Shown here one piece after another: positions 1 to 7,725 of a stretch of DNA of 42,498 bases (within the stretch, counting starts at the first letter, position 1; the number at the start of each line of letters is the position of its first letter). The notes beneath the pieces are model-generated. The model searched no databases. It worked only from the letters and a program-made list of their open reading frames with translations, and was not told the DNA's origin. The translations under genes and the position numbers were made by a program. Location: positions 1 to 42,498 of the forward strand of contig NZ_JAJTTE010000059.1 in assembly GCF_021343995.1 (NCBI RefSeq), written 5' to 3'. This DNA is from Pseudonocardia terrae (GTDB lineage: Bacteria; Actinomycetota; Actinomycetes; Mycobacteriales; Pseudonocardiaceae).

Positions 1-463
1 CGGCCGGGAGCCCGACCAGGTGGCGTAGGAACACCGCGGCCTTCGGCCAGTCGATGTGCCCGCGCTCCAACGCCGACCACACCGCCGGCAACTCGGCCAC
101 CAGGAAGAACGCCTCGTCCGCGCGCCCGTCCGCGGCCCGGCGGGTCCAGGCCAGCGCCGCCCGGATCTCGTCGGCCCAGTCCAGGTAGGGCTCCGGCAAC
201 TCCGCCGCCGAGTCCAGCCGCTCCGGATCGGCATAACCGACCGCGACCATCGCCCGCACGAACCACGCCCGAGCGTGGCTCTCCTGGCGATGCCAGGCCT
301 CCAGCACCGCCAACCGCTCACCGGCCGGCACCGCGGCCAGGTCGATCCGGGCCAGCGCAGCAGCCAGTTCCGGGCCGGGCGGCAGCTCCGCCAGCCCGGC
401 CGGAAGACACCCGGTCAGCTGCACACGTCGAACATATCTTCGACCACCGACAATTTCCGGCAT
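1..463 (-). CDS. DUF222 (13E12-type) protein, 3' end cut by window
   Basis: The complement strand is open from an ATG at 463 to the window edge, so about 154 N-terminal codons are seen and the C-terminus is missing. After a short basic leader the product runs through a leucine/alanine-rich helical region with phrases such as ARIDLAAVP, ESHARAWFVRAM and WSALERGHIDWPKA. These are typical of the DUF222 half of actinobacterial 13E12-repeat proteins, which usually carry a C-terminal HNH nuclease domain. That domain would lie to the left of the window and is not seen. An in-frame GTG at 421 is an alternative start; no strong ribosome site decides between them. Function is unknown; family members are multicopy and often repeat-associated. 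Confidence 0.75.
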   Translation of the reverse strand, partial: MPEIVGGRRYVRRVQLTGCLPAGLAELPPGPELAAALARIDLAAVPAGERLAVLEAWHRQESHARAWFVRAMVAVGYADPERLDSAAELPEPYLDWADEIRAALAWTRRAADGRADEAFFLVAELPAVWSALERGHIDWPKAAVFLRHLVGLPA

Positions 464-1064
464 TCCGGCCGCGGCTGCCGAAGAAGACCGCCCCGGCCGG
501 CGCCTGGTTGCACTCCCCGGGGAGGCCACGTGCAGAGAGGCTCGGGCGGTTGACCTGGATGCGGGGAGCCGTGAGGCCAGTGTGGAGCGCGACATCTCGG
601 TAGGACGAGCTCGAGCCCGTCCTGCGCCCGGAGTCCGCCGTGGACGCTCTCGGTCCCGCCCCATCGGCCCACCACCGAGGTCCAACGCTCCCGCTGCACC
701 TGCTCCACGACGAGACCGAGTCACGAGCGCCGAGCGAGTCCGATCGTCACGACGACCTTCCTGGCACTCTGTCGCGTCTGCCGAACGAGAAGTTCACCAG
801 GTCGGTGGTTGGCGCACGTCCCAGGGGAGGTCGTGCACGGAGCGAACAGGTCGGGATGGCCTTCCCGGCGGATGAGCCGTCAGGTCCGGCCCGAGCGCGA
901 CATTTCGGACGGGCAAGCTCCGGGGCCCTGCGTCAGATCCCATCACGGGCGCGCCCTGGTCCTCCACCGGCGGCCGAGCTTCTCCTCACCCCTCAGCCCG
1001 ACCCGGCCCGACGCCACGTCCCGCCCCCTCAGTTCCCGCCCTCTCGGCGTCCCGCTCCTCAGAC
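464..1064. other. Gene-poor 600-bp stretch
   Basis: I see no convincing gene here. The open frames on both strands are low-complexity Arg/Pro/Ala shadows without start signals. The stretch holds two diverged copies of a short block, listed separately. Confidence 0.5.
566..908 (+). repeat. Pair of diverged direct repeats about 308 bp apart
   Basis: GAGCCGTGAGG (566-576) is followed 19 bases on by GAGCGCGACATCTCGG (585-600). The same arrangement recurs as GAGCCGTCAGG (874-884) and GAGCGCGACATTTCGG (893-908), with identical spacing and one mismatch in each word. Similarity also continues weakly on the right side. The blocks may be remnants of a repeat or insertion-sequence end, or paired binding sites; the sequence does not say which. 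Confidence 0.55.
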
Positions 1065-1391
1065 TCAGGTCCCCGGCGCCAACCCCTCCACCCCGACCAA
1101 CCGGGCGGTGCTGGTCTCGTCGCGGAGCGACCGGATCGGGGCGTACTCGGGCCCCTCGTAGAAGGCCTCCCACGCCTCCCGCGACGGGAACTCGAGAAGC
1201 ACCAGCCGGGCAGGCGTCCATCCGCCCTCGTAGACCGTGTGGGAGCCCCCGCGGACCAGATAGCGCCCGCCGGCCGCCTCCAGCGCCGGGCGCACCTTCT
1301 CCATATAGGTCCGGTACCGCTCCGGGTCCCGGACCTCCACGTCGACGAGGACGTAGTAGCGACCCGAGGCCGGCTCCGTGTCATCTGTCAT
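1065..1391 (-). CDS. DUF1330-like dimeric alpha/beta-barrel protein
   Basis: The product is 108 aa, starting at the ATG at 1391, which follows an AGAGGGGG ribosome site. An upstream-extended frame exists but runs into the repeat region and is not protein-like. The sequence opens with YYVLVDVEVRDPERYRTYM, continues through an AAGGRYLVRGG segment and a LVLLEFPSREAWEAFYEGPEY segment, and ends with a short strand. This is the ferredoxin-like fold and motif order of DUF1330 proteins. Their biochemical role is not established. It lies alone between a low-coding stretch and a strong hairpin that sits upstream of its start. Confidence 0.85.
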   Translation of the reverse strand: MTDDTEPASGRYYVLVDVEVRDPERYRTYMEKVRPALEAAGGRYLVRGGSHTVYEGGWTPARLVLLEFPSREAWEAFYEGPEYAPIRSLRDETSTARLVGVEGLAPGT

Positions 1392-1462
1392 GGCACACCC
1401 CCTCTGCACGAGCCGACGATGTTCCCACCGGCGGCCCGAGGAGCACATCCCCCGAGAACGCC

Positions 1463-1494
1463 GGAGGCCCCGTCCGACCAGGGACGGGGCCTCC
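1463..1494. terminator. Strong 13-bp stem-loop
   Basis: Bases 1463-1475 pair perfectly with 1482-1494 around a 6-base loop. No U-tract follows, as is usual in high-GC actinobacteria. It lies between the FMN reductase gene (ending at 1614 on the complement strand) and the DUF1330 start, so it can terminate the flavin operon on the complement strand. Confidence 0.7.
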
Positions 1495-1505
1495 GCGGCA
1501 GGGGC

Positions 1506-1622
1506 CACTTCGCGGCACGTCACTCCGCGGCATTCCACTCCGCAGCACGCCACTTTGCCGGCATTCCACTCCACAGAAGATCCACTCTGCAGCGTCTCAC
1601 GCCGCGGCAGGATTCACCCCAC
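1506..1622. repeat. Degenerate tandem repeat, unit 15-17 bp
   Basis: Units starting with CACTCCGCGGCA-like words begin at 1506, 1521, 1536, 1551, 1567, 1583 and 1598, with a partial one at 1615. The period is mostly 15 bp. It sits immediately downstream of the FMN reductase stop codon and beside the strong hairpin. A 15-bp period equals five codons, and one frame reads as loose SLRGI/PLRST pentamers, but no start or stable frame supports a gene. Confidence 0.7.
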
Positions 1623-2249
1623 GGCAGCGGTTCCCACGCCGCCGAGCAGCGCCTCGAACGAGGGAGCGTCGGCGAACGGGTCCGCCGCCCGGGTCGCGGG
1701 ACGGGCGGCGACCAGCTCGGCCAGCTCCTCGGCCGCGCGTTCGATCCGCGAGGCCAGGCCGTGGCTCGCCTCCCCTGCACCACCCCAGTCCTCCGAGGCC
1801 GCGAACACGGCGGTCGGCGTGACGACGGTGCGCAGGTAGGCGAACAGCGGGCGCATCGCATGCTCGAGCGCCAGCGAGTGCCGGGCCGTGCCGGCCGTCG
1901 CACCCATCAGCACGGGCTTGCCGGTCAGCGCATCCTTGTCCACGACGTCGAAGAACGTCTTGAACAGCCCGCTGTACGAGGCCGAGAAGATCGGCGTGAC
2001 GGCGATGATCCCGTCCGCGCCGGTCACCGCGTCGAGCGCCGGCCGGAGATCGGCGTTGGCGAAGCCGGTGACCAGGTTGTCGGCCAGGTCGCGGGCGTAC
2101 TCGCGCAGCTCGACGACCTCCACCTCGGCCTCGACGCCGCGGCGGCGCAGCGCCGCCACGGTCGCCGTGGTGAGCCGGTCGGCCAGCAGCCGGGTGGACG
2201 ACGGGACGGACAGTCCCGCGCTCACCACGGCGATCCTGCGCTTCTCCAT
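1614..2249 (-). CDS. NADPH-dependent FMN reductase (CE1759-like)
   Basis: The product is 211 aa with a flavodoxin-like fold. The N-terminal strand RRIAVVSAGLSVPSSTRLLAD carries the phosphate-binding loop of NAD(P)H:FMN reductases. The segment GIIAVTPIFSASYSGLFKTF near residues 85-105 is the conserved P-x-Y/F-x-x-S-x-S-G-x-x-K flavin motif, and GKPVLMGATAGTARHS follows. The gene starts 2 bases after the stop of the LLM-family oxidoreductase, so the two form a transcriptional unit. The reductase would supply reduced FMN to that monooxygenase. The pairing matches the paired CE1758/CE1759 families of actinobacteria. The substrate is unknown. Confidence 0.9.
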   Translation of the reverse strand: MEKRRIAVVSAGLSVPSSTRLLADRLTTATVAALRRRGVEAEVEVVELREYARDLADNLVTGFANADLRPALDAVTGADGIIAVTPIFSASYSGLFKTFFDVVDKDALTGKPVLMGATAGTARHSLALEHAMRPLFAYLRTVVTPTAVFAASEDWGGAGEASHGLASRIERAAEELAELVAARPATRAADPFADAPSFEALLGGVGTAAVG

Positions 2250-2251
2250 GA

Positions 2252-3391
2252 TCAGGCCGCCTCCTCGGGAGCCTGCCCGGTGACGTCGTCCGCCGGGGCG
2301 TACACGGTCGAGTCCTTGGCGCCGCGCGCGGCGACGAGGGACTCGTGGGTCGGGGCGTCGGGCACGTGCGCGGGCTTCAGCGCAGCGAACTCCTTGCGCA
2401 GCACCGGCACGACCTCCTCGCCCAGGATGTCCAGCTGCTCCAGCACGGTCTTCAGCGGCAGGCCCGCGTGGTCGACGAGGAACAGCTGGCGCTGGTAGTC
2501 GCCGACGTAGTCGCGGAACCCGAGGGTCCGCTCGATCACCTGCTGCGGGCTGCCCACGGTCAGCGGGGTCTCCCGGCTGAAGTCCTCCAACGACGGCCCG
2601 TGCCCGTAGACCGGGGCGTTGTCGAAGTACGGCCGGAACTCGCTCACCGCGTCCTGGCTGTTCTTGCGCATGAACACCTGCCCGCCCAGCCCGACGATCG
2701 CCTGGTCGGCGGCGCCGTGGCCGTAGTGCTCGAAGCGACGGCGGTAGAACTCGACCATCCGCTTCGTGTGCTCGGCCGGCCAGAAGATGTGGTTGTGGAA
2801 GAACCCGTCGCCGTAGTAGGCGGCCTGCTCGGCGATCTCCGGGCTACGGATCGAGCCGTGCCACACGAACGGCGCCACGCCGTCGAGCGGACGCGGCGTC
2901 GCGGTGAAGCCGCGCAGCGGGGTACGGAAGCGACCCTCCCAGTCGACCACGTCCTCGTCCCAGAGCCGGCGCAGCAGGGCGTAGTTCTCGATGGCCAGCG
3001 GGATGCCGTCCCGGATGTCCTTGCCGAACCACGGGTAGACCGGGCCGGTGTTGCCGCGGCCCATCATCAGGTCGACGCGCCCGCCCGCCAGGTGCTGCAG
3101 CATCGCGAAGTCCTCGGCGATCTTCACCGGGTCGTTCGTGGTGATCAGCGTGGTGGCCGTCGAGAGCTGCAGGCGCTCGGTCTGCCCCGCGATGTAGCCG
3201 AGGGTCGTGGTGGGCGACGAGGAGAAGAACGGCGGGTTGTGGTGCTCGCCGAGGGCGAAGACGTCCAGGCCGACCTCCTCGGCCTTCTTCGCGATCGTCA
3301 CGACGTCCTTGATCCGCTGCGCCTCGGACGGCGTACGCCCGGTCGTCGGGTCGATCGTGACGTCGCTGACGGAGAACACTCCGAACTGCAT
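2252..3391 (-). CDS. LLM-class flavin-dependent oxidoreductase (CE1758-like)
   Basis: The product is 379 aa, starting at the ATG at 3391, which follows a GAGGTGAGG ribosome site; upstream in-frame starts overlap the operator region. It is a luciferase-like TIM barrel. MQFGVFSVSDVTIDP opens it, FALGEHHNPPFFSSSP contains the conserved EHH, and GRVDLMMGRGNTGPVYPWFG and AEQAAYYGDGFFHNHIF are family blocks. Such enzymes use FMNH2 from a separate reductase and O2. The next gene in the operon is that reductase. The divergent MarR gene probably controls both. The substrate cannot be read from sequence. Confidence 0.92.
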   Translation of the reverse strand: MQFGVFSVSDVTIDPTTGRTPSEAQRIKDVVTIAKKAEEVGLDVFALGEHHNPPFFSSSPTTTLGYIAGQTERLQLSTATTLITTNDPVKIAEDFAMLQHLAGGRVDLMMGRGNTGPVYPWFGKDIRDGIPLAIENYALLRRLWDEDVVDWEGRFRTPLRGFTATPRPLDGVAPFVWHGSIRSPEIAEQAAYYGDGFFHNHIFWPAEHTKRMVEFYRRRFEHYGHGAADQAIVGLGGQVFMRKNSQDAVSEFRPYFDNAPVYGHGPSLEDFSRETPLTVGSPQQVIERTLGFRDYVGDYQRQLFLVDHAGLPLKTVLEQLDILGEEVVPVLRKEFAALKPAHVPDAPTHESLVAARGAKDSTVYAPADDVTGQAPEEAA

Positions 3392-3407
3392 GACCCTCAC
3401 CTCGTTG

Positions 3408-3452
3408 GTTGATGTGTCATCTACCTTCCCTGAACTTCGATGACGTGTCAAC
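3408..3452. promoter_or_regulatory. Candidate MarR operator between divergent genes
   Basis: GTTGATGTGTCATC (3408-3421) and GATGACGTGTCAAC (3439-3452) form an inverted pair matching at 11 of 14 positions. They lie in the 82-bp gap between the LLM oxidoreductase and the marR-type gene, in a locally AT-richer stretch. Spacing and position fit a repressor site covering both promoters. Confidence 0.6.
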
Positions 3453-3473
3453 TATTCCGGTACGCTGGACCCC

Positions 3474-3926
3474 GTGACCCGATGGCTCGACGAGCGGGAG
3501 CAGCGCGCGTGGCGCGGCTACCTGGCGATGCAGGCCCAGCTGCAGGCGCGGCTCCACCGGCGGCTGCAGGCGGACTCCGGCCTGTCCTACGCGGACTTCG
3601 ACGTCCTCGTCGCCCTGACCGATCGGGACGAGCGGGTTCGCGTGCTGGAGCTGGCCGAGGCGTTGCAGTGGGAGAAGAGCAGGCTCTCCCACCACCTGTC
3701 CCGGATGCAGAAGCGCGGGCTCGTCGAGCGCGAGGAGTGCGCCGACGACGCCCGCGGCGCCTTCGTCGTCCTCACCCCCGAGGGGCGGCGCGCGATCGAG
3801 GAGGCCGCGCCCGCGCACGTCGAGGCGGTGCGGGAGCTGATGTTCGACGGCCTCGACGCCGACCAGGTCGACGCGCTGGCCGGCATCGCGGAGACCGTGC
3901 TCGGCCGGATCCGCGCGGCGGGCTGA
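3474..3926 (+). CDS. MarR-family transcriptional regulator
   Basis: The product is 150 aa from a GTG at 3474. It is a winged-helix protein: LSYADFDVLVALTD leads into VLELAEALQWEKSRLSHHLSRMQKRGLVERE (recognition helix about residues 65-85), followed by a wing with DDARGAFVVLTPEGRRAIEEA. A possible -10 box (TACGCT) ends 7 bases before the GTG and there is no ribosome site, so the mRNA may be leaderless. It faces the LLM/FMN-reductase operon across an inverted repeat and is its likely repressor. It converges with the fused dioxygenase gene, 3 bases away. Confidence 0.9.
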   Translation: MTRWLDEREQRAWRGYLAMQAQLQARLHRRLQADSGLSYADFDVLVALTDRDERVRVLELAEALQWEKSRLSHHLSRMQKRGLVEREECADDARGAFVVLTPEGRRAIEEAAPAHVEAVRELMFDGLDADQVDALAGIAETVLGRIRAAG

Positions 3927-3929
3927 CGA

Positions 3930-5837
3930 TCAGCCGGTCGTCGCGATCCGGAACGTGTAGCGCAGTTCCCGCCACTCCCCCGCCACCGGCGCGCCGTCGG
4001 GCGTCGGGCCGGTCCGGGGCACGAAGTCGACGACCAGGTCCTCCTTCACGCCGAACACCGTGTCGGAGTCGAGGTAGCGGCCGCCGCGCACGAAGAGCTG
4101 GGTGATCAGCCGCCGGTGTCCGGGCGCGTCGATCATGAAGTGCAGGTGCGGCGCCCGATAGGGGTGTCGGCCGGCCGCCCGCAGCATCCCGCCGACCGGG
4201 CCGTCGTCGGGGATCGGGTACTCCGAGGGCAGGATCGAGCGGAACCGCAGGCGGCCCCCGTCGTCGGTGCGCAGCCGGCCGCGCAGCACCGGCCCGTCCA
4301 GGTCCGGCAGCTGGACGTCGTAGAACCCGTCCTCGTTCGACTGCCAGACGTCGACGACGGCGCCGGCCACCGGGCGGTCGTCGGTGTCCGTGACGGTCAC
4401 GTCGACGTACAGCGGGGTGCCCGGCAGGCCGGCGGACACGTCCGCGCCCTGCGGCAGCTCGGGCGGCCCCTCCACGTAGAAGGGCCCCAGCACGGCCGAC
4501 GGCGTGGTGTCCGGGGTGCGCGAGTTGTCCAGCACGTCGACCACGCTGGACAGCCCGAGCGTGTCGGAGAGCAGCACGAACTCCTGCCGGGTGTCGGTAC
4601 AGGTCTGTCCGGTGCGGGTGAGGAAGTCGATGCCCTGCTGCCACTCGGCCTGGGTGAGGTCGTTGTCCACGGCGAAGGCGTGCAGCCGCGGCACGAGGTC
4701 GGTGAGCAGCGCGCCCAGCCGCGCGTCCTCGGTGCCCGCGAAGGTCGCCACGACCTGTGCGGTCAGGGCGTCGATCGTGCTCACGGCGCCGCCCGCGGGC
4801 CGCTCCCCCGCCCACGCCCGGCGCAGCAGCCCGGCCAGGCCGTCGCGGGTCAGCGGGGCCGGGTTCGGATAGGGCTTCCCGACGGCGAGGTCGGCCGCCC
4901 GGCCGAGGTCGGCCTCGGCGAGCCCCAGCTCGCGCAACGACGTCGGCCCGCCCGCCTCGACGATCAGGTCGAACACCGCCGTGGGCGCGTCGGCCGTCCC
5001 GAGCGCCTCGGCCACCCGTCGCATCGCCTCGGGTGCGGCGGCGGCGTTGTAGGCCATCGCGTGTGGCAGCACGACGGTGTGGGTCGGGGCGTGCGGCAGC
5101 CCGAAGCTGCCGCCGAGGGTGTGGCAGAGCTTGTGGTGCAGGCCCATCCCGACGGCGCCGAGGCAGGTACCGGCCAGCCAGGCGCCGCGTAGCAGGTCCG
5201 CGCGGCCCCTCCCTGAGTCGAGCGCCCGCAGCCCTCGCGCGAGATGGCGGATCGCGTCGAGCGCCATCCCGTCGACGACCGGGTTGGCGTCGGGCGAGTA
5301 GAGCGCCTCGACGGCGTGGGCGAGCGCGTTGACCGCGCTGGTCACGGCCAGCGGACGGGGCAGCCCGGCCGACAGCTCGACGTCGTAGATCACCGTCTCG
5401 GGCAGGATCGCCGGGTCGGCGCGGGTGGTCTTGACCCCGTCCTCGGTCTCGCCGAGCACCGGCGTGACCTCGGAGCCGGCGTAGGTGGACGGCAGGACGA
5501 CCTGGTCGACCCCGGTCCGGACGGCGAGCGCCTTGGCCAGCCCGGTCGTCGAGCCGCCCCCGACCGCCACCACACAGTCCGCGCCGGTCTCGCGCAACAC
5601 GGCGAGTGCCTGCTCGGTGACCTCGACCGGCGTGTGCATCGCCGCGCCGTCGAAGCGGCCCGCGGCGAGCGGGCCCAGGATCTCCTCGACCCGGTCGCCG
5701 ACCGCCCGCAGGTGCTCCCCCGCCAGGACCAGGGCGCGCGAGCGGCCGAGCCGGGCCACCTCGTCGGCGACACGCTCGAGCGTGCCGGACCCGAACACGA
5801 TCCGAGCCGGCTGCGCGGTGTAGGTGAACTGCTCCAC
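3930..5837 (-). CDS. Maleylacetate reductase-hydroxyquinol 1,2-dioxygenase fusion
   Basis: The frame is continuous for 635 aa from a GTG at 5837 with a GGGGAG ribosome site. Residues 1-351 are an iron-alcohol-dehydrogenase-type maleylacetate reductase: RIVFGSGTLERV, CVVAVGGGSTTGLAKA, LPSTYAGSEVTPVLG, and the metal-binding HxxxH/H region in MGLHHKLCHTLGGSFGLPHA. Residues 352-635 are an intradiol dioxygenase of hydroxyquinol type: LGPFYVEG, a RSILPSEYPIP tyrosine, HPYRAPHLHFMID histidines, and the VFGVKEDLVVDFV end. The dioxygenase cleaves hydroxyquinol to maleylacetate and the reductase makes 3-oxoadipate, so the fusion joins consecutive steps. There is no linker: the dioxygenase's own probable start codon (GTG at 4784) is read through in frame. 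The stop lies 3 bases from marR, convergent. Confidence 0.88.
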   Translation of the reverse strand: MEQFTYTAQPARIVFGSGTLERVADEVARLGRSRALVLAGEHLRAVGDRVEEILGPLAAGRFDGAAMHTPVEVTEQALAVLRETGADCVVAVGGGSTTGLAKALAVRTGVDQVVLPSTYAGSEVTPVLGETEDGVKTTRADPAILPETVIYDVELSAGLPRPLAVTSAVNALAHAVEALYSPDANPVVDGMALDAIRHLARGLRALDSGRGRADLLRGAWLAGTCLGAVGMGLHHKLCHTLGGSFGLPHAPTHTVVLPHAMAYNAAAAPEAMRRVAEALGTADAPTAVFDLIVEAGGPTSLRELGLAEADLGRAADLAVGKPYPNPAPLTRDGLAGLLRRAWAGERPAGGAVSTIDALTAQVVATFAGTEDARLGALLTDLVPRLHAFAVDNDLTQAEWQQGIDFLTRTGQTCTDTRQEFVLLSDTLGLSSVVDVLDNSRTPDTTPSAVLGPFYVEGPPELPQGADVSAGLPGTPLYVDVTVTDTDDRPVAGAVVDVWQSNEDGFYDVQLPDLDGPVLRGRLRTDDGGRLRFRSILPSEYPIPDDGPVGGMLRAAGRHPYRAPHLHFMIDAPGHRRLITQLFVRGGRYLDSDTVFGVKEDLVVDFVPRTGPTPDGAPVAGEWRELRYTFRIATTG

Positions 5838-5848
5838 GACGTCTCCCC

Positions 5849-7606
5849 TCAGGCCCGGGCCAGCAGCGTCGCCAGCGCCGTCGTGAGCTCCCGCTCCGGG
5901 TCGGCGGGGAGCTCGTGGGCCCGCCAGCCGACGTGCGCGTCGGGCCGGACGAGCACGCAGCCGGACTCGGACACCTCGCGCAGGCGCGCCCAGTCGTCGT
6001 AGAGATCGGTGTACTCCCGGCCCGGGCCGATCACGTGCGCGTCGACCTCGATGCCCAACGACCGGGCCGCGGCCTCCGCGGCGTCGGCCCACGCCTGCCC
6101 CGCGATGCCGGTGAGCACGGTGAACCGGCCCTTGCCGGTCACGTCGTGGGTACTGACCTTGTGCCCGCCGCGGCCGAGCCAGCAGTGCGGCAGCCGGGCC
6201 CCCGGCCAGGTGGTCGGGTGGTAGTACAGCTCCGGATCCCGGTCGTACTCCGGCTCCGGCGTGCCGTCGCCGACCACCGCACCGGAACGGTAGCGCTGGC
6301 CGAGTTCCACGCCGTGCGCGTTGAACTCGTAGTCCTTGAGCTCGAGCGCCTTGCGCAACGCGATCCGCTGTTCCGCGGCCTCCGGGGTGTCGTCGCCGCG
6401 GGCCCGCATGCTCGCGATCTGCTGCGCGGGGTCGTCGCAGTCGGTGAACCCGAGCGCGTCGAAGATCGGCCCGAACTGCTCGATGGACTTGTTGGCGCGC
6501 AGCACGATCTGCTTCCCGACCGGGGCGCGCTCGGCGTCGTAGCTGTCGAGCAGCTCCTCACCGGCCTTCCCGGACAGCACCGCCGCCAGCTTCCACGCGA
6601 GGTTGTAGGAGTCCTGGATGGACGTGTTCGAGCCCAACCCGTTCGACGGCGGATGCCGGTGCACCGCATCACCCGCACAGAACACCCGCCCGGCCCGATA
6701 CCGCGTTCCGTACATCTTGTTGTTGCCCCACAACGAGGTCGAGCGGATCGTCACCGGCACGGTGTCGTCGCCGACCAGGTCGTGCACGATCCTCGTGGCC
6801 ATCGCGTCGTCGACTTCCGGCGGCGGCGCCGTGATGTCGTAGCCCCACACGATCAGCCACTCGTCCCACGGGCGGACCATCCGGACCAGGCCCATCCCGA
6901 TCCCGCCGATGTCCGAGCCGGGCTGCAGCACCCAGTACAGGACGCTCGGCCGATGCTCCACGAAGCGGGACAGGTCCGCGTGGAAGACGATGTTCATGCT
7001 GCCCGCGATGTCCATCTGCCCCTCGAAGGGCAGCCCCACATCCCGCGCCACCTGGCTGCGCCCGCCGTCCGCGCCGATCACGTACTTCGCCCGGATCGGA
7101 TAGGTGTGGCCCGAGAGCCGGTCCCGCACGGTCACCGTCACGCCGTCGCCGTCCTGCACCAGGCCCAGATACTCGGTGTCGAACCGGAGCCGGCTGCCCC
7201 GCTCCGCCGCATGCCCGATCAGGATCGGCTCCAGCAACGTCTGCGGCAGGTCGCAGTTGTCCGACGGGCTGGCCAACGTGTAGTCCGCGCGCCGCGCCGG
7301 GTGCGTCCCCCACGTCCGCACCCGACCGATCTCGTCGCCGGCCAGGCTCGTGCAGAACACCGTGTCGCCCATCAGCGCCGACGGCGTGCCCTGCGCCCGC
7401 ACGTCGTCCTCGATCCTCATGTCCCGCAGGATTTCCACGGTCCGCTGGTTGGTGATGTGCGCCCGCGGCGTGTTCGCCGTCCACCGGTACTTCGTGATCA
7501 CGATGTGGTCGACGCCGTAGGTGGCCAGGAACAACGCGGCCGACGCCCCGGCCGGGCCGCTTCCGACGACCAGCACGTCGGTGGTCAGAACCGTCTGCTC
7601 GCTCAC
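5849..7606 (-). CDS. FAD-dependent aromatic hydroxylase (TfdB/resorcinol type)
   Basis: The product is 585 aa from a GTG at 7606. It has the three flavoprotein-hydroxylase fingerprints: LVVGSGPAGASAALFLA (FAD ADP site, residues 12-28), VIGADGGRSQVARDVG (DG motif) and RVFCAGDAVHRHPPSNGLGSNTSIQDSYNLAWKLA (second FAD site). A C-terminal thioredoxin-like domain ends the protein, as in phenol 2-monooxygenases and 2,4-dichlorophenol 6-monooxygenase. The gene sits 11 bases upstream of the hydroxyquinol-cleaving fusion, so it probably makes hydroxyquinol by ortho-hydroxylating resorcinol or a related phenol. The exact substrate is inferred from context only. A LysR gene is divergent. Confidence 0.9.
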   Translation of the reverse strand: MSEQTVLTTDVLVVGSGPAGASAALFLATYGVDHIVITKYRWTANTPRAHITNQRTVEILRDMRIEDDVRAQGTPSALMGDTVFCTSLAGDEIGRVRTWGTHPARRADYTLASPSDNCDLPQTLLEPILIGHAAERGSRLRFDTEYLGLVQDGDGVTVTVRDRLSGHTYPIRAKYVIGADGGRSQVARDVGLPFEGQMDIAGSMNIVFHADLSRFVEHRPSVLYWVLQPGSDIGGIGMGLVRMVRPWDEWLIVWGYDITAPPPEVDDAMATRIVHDLVGDDTVPVTIRSTSLWGNNKMYGTRYRAGRVFCAGDAVHRHPPSNGLGSNTSIQDSYNLAWKLAAVLSGKAGEELLDSYDAERAPVGKQIVLRANKSIEQFGPIFDALGFTDCDDPAQQIASMRARGDDTPEAAEQRIALRKALELKDYEFNAHGVELGQRYRSGAVVGDGTPEPEYDRDPELYYHPTTWPGARLPHCWLGRGGHKVSTHDVTGKGRFTVLTGIAGQAWADAAEAAARSLGIEVDAHVIGPGREYTDLYDDWARLREVSESGCVLVRPDAHVGWRAHELPADPERELTTALATLLARA

Positions 7607-7677
7607 GCCGACCTCGTCTCTGGGGTGCGCCGTCTCCGGGGTGCGTCGGCACCTGGTCCGAGTATGCGAAGCCGGGC

Positions 7678-7725
7678 TCCCATACGTCCAATACCGAGAC
7701 CGGGGGTCGGCTATACGCTGCGCCT
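7678..7725 (+). promoter_or_regulatory. Divergent promoter region with a leaderless -10
   Basis: A TATACG box (7712-7717) ends 8 bases before the ATG of the LysR gene, which has no ribosome site, so transcription probably starts at or near the ATG. The AT-richer segment CATACGTCCAATACC just upstream is the likely LysR binding area and covers the promoter of the hydroxylase operon. Confidence 0.45.

Noticed and set aside
809..1822. Long plus-strand frame of 337 codons across the gene-free stretch and DUF1330
   Set aside because: Composition is Arg/Pro/Ser/Thr noise, it is antisense to DUF1330 and has no ribosome site or domain.
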